Source: JBGCDD01 sp045105075
GTDB lineage: Bacteria; Pseudomonadota; Alphaproteobacteria; Rhodobacterales; Rhodobacteraceae
Direction of reading: 5' to 3'
DNA: 6,086 nt
Assembly: GCA_045105075.1 (NCBI GenBank)
Contig: JBGCDD010000098.1
Coordinates: 1-6,086 of the forward strand
The notes under the pieces are model-generated. The model saw only the letters and a program-made list of their open reading frames with translations. It searched no databases and had not been told where the DNA came from. Below are positions 1 to 5,166 of the stretch, piece by piece. The number at the start of each line of letters is the position of its first letter. The first letter of the stretch is position 1. A program made the position numbers and the translations under genes.

Positions 1-939
1 CGCAAACAGGCCGTACACAATGGTCGGGATCCCGGCGAGGATTTCAAGCAGCGGTTTGGCAAACGAGCGCACCGTATTTGAGGCGTATTCCGACAGGTAG
101 ATCGCGGCGAACAACCCGATTGGCACAGCCACCAACAGCGCGACAATCGAGATGTAAATCGTGCCCCACAACAGCGGCAGGATCGACAATTCGCTGTCGC
201 CGCGAAAGTTGGGCGCCCAGGTGCCGCCAAAGAAAAAATCGCGCCAGGCATGCAGGCCAAAGAAATTCACCGTCTCAAACAGCATCGAGAACACGATGCC
301 CAGCGTGGTCATGATCGCGATCATTGCCGCCATAATAAGCAGCGCCAAAACACCCTGCTCGACCCGGTTGCGCGCCCGAAAATCCTTGTGGGTGGCGACA
401 TAGGCATAGGCCAACCCGGCCACCGCCAGCCCCAGCACCACCAGTGTCATGCCAAGTGCGGCCCGTGCGGTCAGCACCCGGTAGCGTTGCGCGGCTGCCA
501 GAACCGGCGCGCGCACATCCGCCCCCAGAGCGACGCCGACATCACCCAGAACCGCGCGCACATCGGTCACATCGGTGTTCAGGTTGGCGGCCGCCTGCGC
601 GCTCAGCACGCCTTGCGCCACCGCCACATCCAGCCCCTCGGCGACCCGGCGCACATCGCTCATCACCAACGACTGGCTGCCGCCCTCGGGCACCATATCG
701 GCCGAGATCATGGTTGAGATGCGATTTTCGATCATGAAAGGCTGCACCAGCAACCAGATCACCAACACGCCCAGCGCCGGGATCACCCCTGTCAGCGCGA
801 CATTATAGCCGTAATAGGCCGGCAGCGAATGCAGCACCCGCCGATCGCCCCCTGCCGATTGCAGCGCTTTGGCGCGACCGGCGAAAAAGCCCAGCCCGGC
901 CAAAGCCAAAAGTATCAAAAACAGCCAGGTGACCGGCAT
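1..939 (-). CDS. pstC: Phosphate ABC transporter permease PstC, 5' part (cut by window edge)
   Basis: Inner-membrane permease subunit of the PstSCAB phosphate importer; it pairs with PstA to form the channel and couples to the ATPase PstB. The 313 visible residues start MPVTWLFLILLALAG. Hydrophobic segments lie at about 3-20, 46-66, 158-180, 197-219 and 252-281. Between the second and third is a soluble, helix-rich stretch (about 68-157), which fits the N-terminal extension seen in long alphaproteobacterial PstC (I believe Pfam DUF3708, not searched). The visible end (about 297-312, KPLLEILAGIPTIVYG) is the start of the EAA-type cytoplasmic loop that contacts the ATPase. The ATG at 939 is supported by GAGG five bases upstream (945-948) and by an in-frame TAA just before that. 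The gene follows pstS by 71 bp on the same strand, as in classical pst operons. The C-terminal part lies beyond the left edge. Confidence 0.93.
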   Translation of the reverse strand, partial: MPVTWLFLILLALAGLGFFAGRAKALQSAGGDRRVLHSLPAYYGYNVALTGVIPALGVLVIWLLVQPFMIENRISTMISADMVPEGGSQSLVMSDVRRVAEGLDVAVAQGVLSAQAAANLNTDVTDVRAVLGDVGVALGADVRAPVLAAAQRYRVLTARAALGMTLVVLGLAVAGLAYAYVATHKDFRARNRVEQGVLALLIMAAMIAIMTTLGIVFSMLFETVNFFGLHAWRDFFFGGTWAPNFRGDSELSILPLLWGTIYISIVALLVAVPIGLFAAIYLSEYASNTVRSFAKPLLEILAGIPTIVYGLFA

Positions 940-977
940 AATCGCCTCGGTGGGTTAGAAACAGGGAGGACAAAGCG

Positions 978-995
978 CACATCGCGCGCGCTGTG
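978..995 (-). other. Possible intercistronic stem-loop between pstS and pstC
   Basis: Seen directly: on the minus strand CACAGCGCGCGCGATGTG can fold as CACA/TGTG plus an inner CGC/GCG stem, broken by one G-A mismatch, with a four-base loop. It sits in the 71-bp pstS-pstC gap and has no U-run after it, so it is not a clear terminator. By inference it could protect the pstS message or weaken read-through, which would fit the usual need for more PstS than PstC. The alternating GC run also makes a chance hairpin easy. Confidence 0.25.
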
Positions 996-1010
996 TCATT
1001 GGATCAAAGA

Positions 1011-2051
1011 TCACGACCCTTCGCGGATCGTGATTTCGTCTGAAACGATGGCTTGGGTTTCGGACAGTTCAGGGTCAGCCACCAGACCATATTCGGCCAA
1101 AGGACCATCCGGGCCGGCGACATCATCCAGAACGAAAAATTCGGCAAAGTCCTTGAGGCCCGGGATCACGCCGATATGCGCTTTTTTGATGTAAAAGAAC
1201 AATGGCCGCGACACCGGATATTGCCCGGTTGAAATGCTTTCGGTTGACGGCACAACGCCGGACATGGTCGCAACCTGCAGCTTGTCTGTGTTATTCTCAT
1301 AAAACGCCAGACCAAAGACGCCAATGCCGTCCCTATTGCTTTCGATCCGCGCCAGAGTTTCGGTGTAGTCCCCGTCGATGTCGACCGAACGTCCATCCGT
1401 GCGCAATGTGATACAGGCTTTTTCGGCGGCTTTCTTGTCGTCGCCATTGGCGGCCATGTAGATCTCGAAGTCGCCGGTTTCTTCGCAGCCGGCCAGGATC
1501 ACCTGATCTTCAAAGACTTCGCGGGTGCCGTGTTTGGTGCCGGGCACAAAGGCCTGGATCGCCTGTGCGGGCAATGCGGGGTCAACCTGGTTCCACATGG
1601 TGTTTGGGTTATCGACCAGTTTGCCGTCCACCGCGATCTGGCGCGAGATGGCTTTGTACCACTGAACTGGCGTAAATTCGAAGGCATTGCCCTTGATGTC
1701 GCTGGCGAACACGATGCCATCATAGCCGATCCGCACCTCGATAATGTCGCTCACACCGTTCTGGTTGCAAACGGCGATCTCGCTGTCCTTGATCTGGCGC
1801 GAGGCATTGGCAACGTCGATGGTGTTTTCGCCCACGCCTTCGCAAAACCGCTTGAGCCCGGCCGATGAGCCGCCGGATTCCACAACCGGGGTCGGGTAGT
1901 CAAAGTTCTCACCAAAAGCTTCGGCCACGATCGATGCATAGGGCAAAACCGTGGACGAGCCGGCCACCTGGACCTGATCGCGTGCAGCCGCGGTTGTTGC
2001 TGCCACAGCCGAAAGCGCCAATGCAGAGGCGGACAATTTAACAAACGACAT
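1011..2051 (-). CDS. pstS: Periplasmic phosphate-binding protein PstS
   Basis: Substrate-binding protein that captures inorganic phosphate in the periplasm and delivers it to PstC/PstA. It is 346 residues long, normal for the family. Residues 1-23 form a Sec signal peptide (lysine at 5, an alanine/leucine-rich core, then an AAA cleavage region before RDQ). The mature protein opens with the phosphate-site loop AGSSTVLPYA (30-39), followed by ESGGSSAGLKRF (58-69), DVANASR (79-85) and PGTKHGTREVFED (170-182). These match the ligand loops of PstS; the serine of the E. coli SGT motif is a histidine here (H174-G-T). An ATG start with AGGAGA six bases or so upstream fixes the 5' end. It is the first gene of the pst operon, with pstC behind it, and is preceded by tandem Pho boxes, so phosphate-starvation control by PhoB is the clear expectation. 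Confidence 0.96.
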   Translation of the reverse strand: MSFVKLSASALALSAVAATTAAARDQVQVAGSSTVLPYASIVAEAFGENFDYPTPVVESGGSSAGLKRFCEGVGENTIDVANASRQIKDSEIAVCNQNGVSDIIEVRIGYDGIVFASDIKGNAFEFTPVQWYKAISRQIAVDGKLVDNPNTMWNQVDPALPAQAIQAFVPGTKHGTREVFEDQVILAGCEETGDFEIYMAANGDDKKAAEKACITLRTDGRSVDIDGDYTETLARIESNRDGIGVFGLAFYENNTDKLQVATMSGVVPSTESISTGQYPVSRPLFFYIKKAHIGVIPGLKDFAEFFVLDDVAGPDGPLAEYGLVADPELSETQAIVSDEITIREGS

Positions 2052-2056
2052 TTCAG

Positions 2057-2062
2057 TCTCCT
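2057..2062 (-). promoter_or_regulatory. Ribosome binding site of pstS
   Basis: The minus strand reads AGGAGA, followed by five bases and then the ATG at 2051. This is the strongest Shine-Dalgarno sequence in the window and decides the pstS start. It fits the very high expression expected of a binding protein. Confidence 0.8.
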
Positions 2063-2133
2063 GTCTGGGTCATAGAACGGCCCCCGTCATGGCGGCCTTG
2101 GGGCGCCAGATAGCCCCGCAACAGCATCCTTTT

Positions 2134-2162
2134 GTGACACCTGTGTAACAGTTTGATGACAA
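2134..2162 (-). promoter_or_regulatory. Tandem Pho box (three PhoB half-sites) upstream of pstS
   Basis: On the minus strand three 7-mers follow one another with 4-bp spacers: TTGTCAT (2162-2156), CTGTTAC (2151-2145) and GTGTCAC (2140-2134). The period is exactly 11 bp. The known PhoB site is a direct repeat of CTGTCAT-like 7-mers separated by an AT-rich 4-bp spacer, so the spacing matches fully and each half-site closely. The block ends 82 bp before the pstS ATG. A clear -10 box is not visible; TATCTG (2112-2107) is a weak candidate, 21 bp beyond the last half-site rather than the usual 10 or so. The PhoB regulator gene itself is not in this window. Confidence 0.85.
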
Positions 2163-2224
2163 CGCCCTGGGCGATCTTTGGTGACCCGGGGTCAACGCGC
2201 TGTCGTGACCGACCAAATCGAATT

Positions 2225-2250
2225 GAGCCGGGATCGCACAACCCCGGCTC
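2225..2250 (-). terminator. GC-rich stem-loop, possible terminator of the regulator transcript
   Basis: GAGCCGGG (2225-2232) and CCCGGCTC (2243-2250) form a perfect 8-bp stem around a 10-base loop. On the minus strand the stem is followed by AATTCGATTT, which is only weakly U-rich; on the plus strand it is followed by AGATCTTTAT. It lies about 205 bp after the stop codon of the minus-strand response regulator and before the Pho boxes of pstS. It could therefore insulate pst from upstream transcription. The stem is clear; the terminator role and the strand are inferred. Confidence 0.4.
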
Positions 2251-2274
2251 AGATCTTTATCTGTGATTTTAAGT

Positions 2275-2292
2275 ACAGGTTTTTAAAACTGT
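2275..2292. other. Imperfect AT-rich palindrome
   Basis: ACAGGTTTTTAAAACTGT reads nearly the same on both strands: ACAG/CTGT ends, a TTT/AAA core and one G-A mismatch. It is the most AT-rich spot of the window. It could be a dyad operator or part of a promoter; no regulator family is recognised. Confidence 0.25.
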
Positions 2293-2398
2293 TTTAGCAA
2301 ATCAGTTGATCCAAATAGACCCGCGCCCAACCGCGATGGCGTATCACGACCGGGTGCGCGTTGTTTCAACGTGACCGACCGGGGTGCGGCGGACAATC

Positions 2399-2410
2399 GG
2401 GTGATCACCC
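2399..2410. other. 12-bp perfect palindrome downstream of the response regulator
   Basis: GGGTGATCACCC is a perfect dyad with no loop, 46 bp beyond the regulator stop codon on the minus strand. The bases after it (GATTGTCC on the minus strand) contain no U-run, so it is a poor terminator. A protein-binding dyad is an alternative. Confidence 0.25.
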
Positions 2411-2455
2411 CATTTACCGCAGCCCCGCAAGCGCCCAGACTGGCGCAAATGGACC

Positions 2456-3085
2456 TCAGGTGGAATCAGTGACGTCGATCAGCCCGTCCCGCATGGCGCG
2501 CACCAAAAGAGATGCGGTCGAATTCACGCCCAGCTTGCGCATCAGGTTGGTGCGATGACTGTCAATCGTTTTGGCGCTGACGCCCAGAGCCTGCGAGGCC
2601 CCAGTGTTGGACAGGCCCCGCGCAATCGCCTGCAACACCTCCAGCTCGCGTGCCGTCAGGGCCTGGTTCTGCTCTGCCTGATCCAACAGCTTTTGCGCCG
2701 CCTCCGACAAAGCCTCTCCGCCCATTGCCACCGCATGAACCCCGGCGCACACTTCGGCCGCGGGCGCGGATTTCAGAAACACGCCGTGCACCCCGGCACG
2801 CCGGATTTCATCCAGCAAACTCGCCCGCGCCGTGCCGGTGACAATGACAAACCGGGTTTCGGGCACCCATCGGCGCGCCTCAAACACCACCTCAAGGCCG
2901 GTCGCACCCGGCATCGCCTGATCCAGCACCGCGCAATCCGGGCGGTGCTGTTTGATCAACGATATCGCCTGAATGCCATCGCTGGCCTGCGCCACCACCT
3001 CCAATTCGGGATGCGACGAGATCACCTGAAACATGCCCGCCAGCAAAAACGCGTGATCATCCGCCAGAAGAATGCGCTTTTTCAC
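2456..3085 (-). CDS. NarL/FixJ-type two-component response regulator (receiver + LuxR HTH)
   Basis: DNA-binding regulator of 209 residues, the normal length for the NarL class. The N-terminal receiver domain (about 1-120) begins KKRILLADDHAF and has the acidic pair D9/D10, the phosphoacceptor D55 (in VLDQAMPG), T83 (VTGTA) and the conserved K105 (FLKSA), so it should accept a phosphoryl group. A short linker leads to a LuxR-type helix-turn-helix (about 142-200): LTARELEVLQAIARGLSN, then S170-AKTIDSHRTN and RKLGV. The GTG at 3085 is chosen because translation starts right at the first receiver strand and AAAAGGA lies nine bases upstream; the open frame reaches further back but only as an antisense shadow of the kinase. 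The gene is divergent from the adjacent histidine kinase, its likely partner. The target genes cannot be read from the sequence. Confidence 0.93.
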   Translation of the reverse strand: MKKRILLADDHAFLLAGMFQVISSHPELEVVAQASDGIQAISLIKQHRPDCAVLDQAMPGATGLEVVFEARRWVPETRFVIVTGTARASLLDEIRRAGVHGVFLKSAPAAEVCAGVHAVAMGGEALSEAAQKLLDQAEQNQALTARELEVLQAIARGLSNTGASQALGVSAKTIDSHRTNLMRKLGVNSTASLLVRAMRDGLIDVTDST

Positions 3086-3094
3086 CTCGGGTTG

Positions 3095-3101
3095 TCCTTT
3101 T
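3095..3101 (-). promoter_or_regulatory. Ribosome binding site deciding the GTG start of the response regulator
   Basis: The minus strand reads AAAAGGA, then nine bases, then GTG (3085). This sets the start at GTG rather than at any of the upstream in-frame codons. The site lies in, or within a few bases of, the 5' end of the divergent kinase gene on the other strand. Confidence 0.6.
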
Positions 3102-3109
3102 CTCAAGTC

Positions 3110-5083
3110 TTGCGATGCGCCATTTACGCCGTGGTGATGGCTCAGGTCCAGCCGGTTGGTGCCGCCTCGCCCGTGCTCGAGCTGACCGGGCCAGTGCAAA
3201 ACGATGCGCTGCATGGTTATTTTGATTTCTATCTTGATCCCGATTGGAGCATGACCCCCAAGGCCCTGCACAGCGCCCAACCCGATTTGTTTCAGCGCCA
3301 CCCGGCGCGCGACCCTGACTTTGGCTACACAGAGTCGCGGGTGTGGCTGCGATTTGTGGTGGAAAACACCACCGACATCCGCAACTGGCGCCTACATCTG
3401 CACGAGAACTTCAAACAGGTGTTCTTTGTCCATGTGGTGCGCGAAAGCGGTGCGGTGGATACTGTGTTGGCGCTTGATCGCGCCACCCCCTTTGGCGATC
3501 GCCCGGTGCCGTTCCCGGAAATGGTGGCGCCGGTGCGGATTGATCCGGGCGAGCGGGTGACGCTGTATCTGGCCTATTGGTCCGAGGGATCGTCCTATAT
3601 CGGCATGTCGCTGGAAACCCAGGACAGCTTTACCGAAGCCGCCGCGCGCAAAACCGCCAAGAATTCGTTCTTTTACGGCATGATGCTGTTGTTGATTTTG
3701 GCGGCGTTGGCTTCGCTTGTGGTGCTGCGCAACAAGGTGTTTCTGGCCTATGCCGCCTATGCCAGTTCGGCGCTGCTTTATGTGATGCACGCGGATGGGG
3801 TGACGTTTCAATATCTTTGGCCGATGTGGCCGGGGTTCAATTCGATGGCATCGGTGGTCACCGGCACCGGGATCATTGTGTTTGGCGCGATCTATGCGCG
3901 GATCTTCCTGAAAACCGCGCTGTTTCACCCGATCCTGGACACGGTGCTGATCGCTGTCATTGCAGTGACGCTGGGGCTGAACGTGGTGTTGCTGGGTGTT
4001 GATGCGCAATTGCTCAAACGCGCGCTGGTGTTGATGTCGCTGATTGCGATCATCTGTTTTGCGCTGGCCGGTGCGGTGGCCGCGCGCACCCGGTTTCGCG
4101 AGGTGCGGTTTTATCTGTTGGCCTGGGCCGGGGCTGCGGTGTCGGCCACAATGTTGAATATGCGCCACAGCTTTGGGCTCGAGATTTCGCAAGAGACCCT
4201 GCATGACAGCATCCGCGCGGTAATGGTGTTTGACGCGGTGATGATGGGGCTGGCGATTGCGGATGGGTATAACCAGCTGCGCCAGTCGCGTCAGGCCGCA
4301 TTACAGGCCACCCTGTCCGAAGCGCAACGCAGTCTGGTGCTGACGCAGCGCCTGAACGCGCTGGAAAAGCAATTTGCGCTGGCCAACCAACTGGCCCAGA
4401 GCCGCGACGAGCAATTGCAAAACACCGTGCATGATCTGCGCCAGCCGCTGCATGCGCTGCGTCTGAGTGTGGAAAACCAGTTGCTGGGCGAAAACACCCC
4501 GGTGGCCGAAACCATCGAGACCACGTTCAGTTACCTCGAACGCTTGATTGCCGACCAGCTTGAGGCCAGCACCGACCCGATTTTGCCCGAGCCCCCCGCG
4601 CCCGAACCCGACATCCCCGGCACCCAGGACATTCTGCGCAGCGTTTACGAGATGTTTTTGCCTGACGCCACCGATAAGGGGCTGCGCTTTGTGCGGATGC
4701 CCAGCCAACACGATGCGCCGCTGCCGCCGCTGGTGTTGATGCGCATCATATCCAATCTGGTGTCCAACGCGATCAAACACACTCACACTGGCGGCGTGGT
4801 GCTGGGCAGCCGCCGGCAGGGCGACCGGCTTTTGATCGAAGTGCACGACTCGGGGCCAGGGCTGGACGCAGCCACATTCGCGCATGTGTGTGATCGCCAT
4901 GTCCAGCTGGACGGCGCGGCAGAGGGGCATGGTTTGGGTCTGGCCATCGCCAAGGATCTCGCCACGCGCCACGGTCTGACACTCGAGCTGTCGCAGATGC
5001 GCAAATCAGGCACCGGGCTGGTGCTTGGGGTGCCTTTGGCCCGTGCCCCTGCGGCCCGTGGCGCAGACCAGAAACTTGCCTGA
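3110..5083 (+). CDS. 7TMR-DISM sensor histidine kinase
   Basis: Membrane sensor kinase, about 657 residues from TTG 3110. Order: a signal-peptide-like start (MRCAIYAVVMAQVQPVGA, 1-18); a periplasmic beta-rich sensor domain (about 24-165) resembling 7TMR-DISMED2, which may bind a carbohydrate or another small ligand; about seven transmembrane segments (187-386); a coiled coil (about 387-440); an H-box VHDLRQPLHAL with H441 as the phospho-site; and an ATPase domain with the N-box (N549, N553), G1 box DSGPGL (580-585) and G2 box GHGLGLA (606-612). All catalytic motifs look intact, and there is no receiver domain, so the divergent NarL-type regulator is the natural partner. The start is uncertain. 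The frame is open far upstream, and no start (TTG 3092, TTG 3110, GTG 3131/3134, ATG 3137, ATG 3011) has a clear Shine-Dalgarno sequence. TTG 3110 gives the best signal peptide; ATG 3137 would remove it. Confidence 0.9.
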   Translation: MRCAIYAVVMAQVQPVGAASPVLELTGPVQNDALHGYFDFYLDPDWSMTPKALHSAQPDLFQRHPARDPDFGYTESRVWLRFVVENTTDIRNWRLHLHENFKQVFFVHVVRESGAVDTVLALDRATPFGDRPVPFPEMVAPVRIDPGERVTLYLAYWSEGSSYIGMSLETQDSFTEAAARKTAKNSFFYGMMLLLILAALASLVVLRNKVFLAYAAYASSALLYVMHADGVTFQYLWPMWPGFNSMASVVTGTGIIVFGAIYARIFLKTALFHPILDTVLIAVIAVTLGLNVVLLGVDAQLLKRALVLMSLIAIICFALAGAVAARTRFREVRFYLLAWAGAAVSATMLNMRHSFGLEISQETLHDSIRAVMVFDAVMMGLAIADGYNQLRQSRQAALQATLSEAQRSLVLTQRLNALEKQFALANQLAQSRDEQLQNTVHDLRQPLHALRLSVENQLLGENTPVAETIETTFSYLERLIADQLEASTDPILPEPPAPEPDIPGTQDILRSVYEMFLPDATDKGLRFVRMPSQHDAPLPPLVLMRIISNLVSNAIKHTHTGGVVLGSRRQGDRLLIEVHDSGPGLDAATFAHVCDRHVQLDGAAEGHGLGLAIAKDLATRHGLTLELSQMRKSGTGLVLGVPLARAPAARGADQKLA

Positions 5084-5166
5084 TTTCCAAGCAGTTGCCC
5101 GCAATTTCAGCGCAGCAAGCGTGCAAAACAGTTGCCACGCCCGTCAAATGCGCCATTCTAGCGAAC
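5084..5166 (+). promoter_or_regulatory. Gap before the ATP-grasp gene with a weak promoter candidate
   Basis: These 83 bp separate the kinase stop from the next start. They contain the 8-mer CAGTTGCC twice (5092-5099 and 5129-5136). The second copy leads into TTGCCA (5132-5137), a 17-bp spacer and ATTCTA (5155-5160), a marginal sigma-70-like pair that would end six bases before the ATG and so give a leaderless or nearly leaderless message. No terminator hairpin is visible after the kinase, so read-through is equally possible. Confidence 0.25.

Larger units (their letters stand above)
2204..2380. repeat. 11-bp direct repeat CGTGACCGACC
   Basis: The exact 11-mer CGTGACCGACC occurs at 2204-2214 and 2370-2380, 166 bp apart, both in the non-coding gap. 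The two copies flank the AT-rich patch and the stem-loop. An exact 11-bp repeat inside about 400 bp is unlikely by chance but not impossible in GC-rich DNA. It could be paired operator half-sites; no known regulator motif is recognised. Confidence 0.4.
2163..2455. other. Non-coding gap between the response regulator and the pst control region
   Basis: About 290 bp upstream of the Pho boxes with no convincing gene on either strand. It holds a GC-rich stem-loop (2225-2250), an AT-rich patch (about 2255-2310) in otherwise GC-rich DNA, an 11-bp direct repeat (CGTGACCGACC at 2204-2214 and 2370-2380), a short palindrome TGACCC-g-GGGTCA (2182-2194) and a 12-bp palindrome (2399-2410). On the minus strand it carries the 3' end of the regulator transcript. 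A promoter inside it is possible but not provable by eye: TTGCTA, a 17-bp spacer and TGTACT lie on the minus strand in the AT-rich patch, and the -10 match is poor. Confidence 0.5.

Noticed and set aside
78..1194. Several plus-strand frames over pstC and the 3' end of pstS
   Set aside because: They are antisense to pstC and pstS, which have signal peptide, membrane segments and family motifs on the minus strand.
2053..2241. A 62-codon open frame on the minus strand between the regulator and pstS
   Set aside because: It runs through the Pho boxes and the pstS leader, has no ribosome site and shows arginine/glycine-rich composition typical of non-coding GC-rich DNA.
2431..2446. Five-base-pair hairpin (GCGCC/GGCGC) just after the regulator stop as its terminator
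   Set aside because: The stem is short and is followed on the minus strand by TTGCGGGG, not a U-run.
2555..3091. Plus-strand coding upstream of the kinase, which would make a kinase of about 842 residues
   Set aside because: This stretch is the exact antisense of the receiver and HTH regulator, whose motifs are all intact. The translated plus frame is histidine/arginine-rich with no domain.
3115..3139. ATG at 3115 as an alternative kinase start
   Set aside because: It is in a different frame from the kinase and would need a frameshift; its translation gives no signal peptide.
3392..4204. Long minus-strand frame opposite the kinase membrane domain
   Set aside because: Its translation is dominated by H, Q and R, the usual shadow of a GC-rich membrane protein gene; the plus strand encodes a clear 7TM domain.
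4301..4972. Long minus-strand frame opposite the kinase catalytic domain
   Set aside because: The plus strand carries the H, N, G1 and G2 boxes in order, and the minus frame has no recognisable motif.
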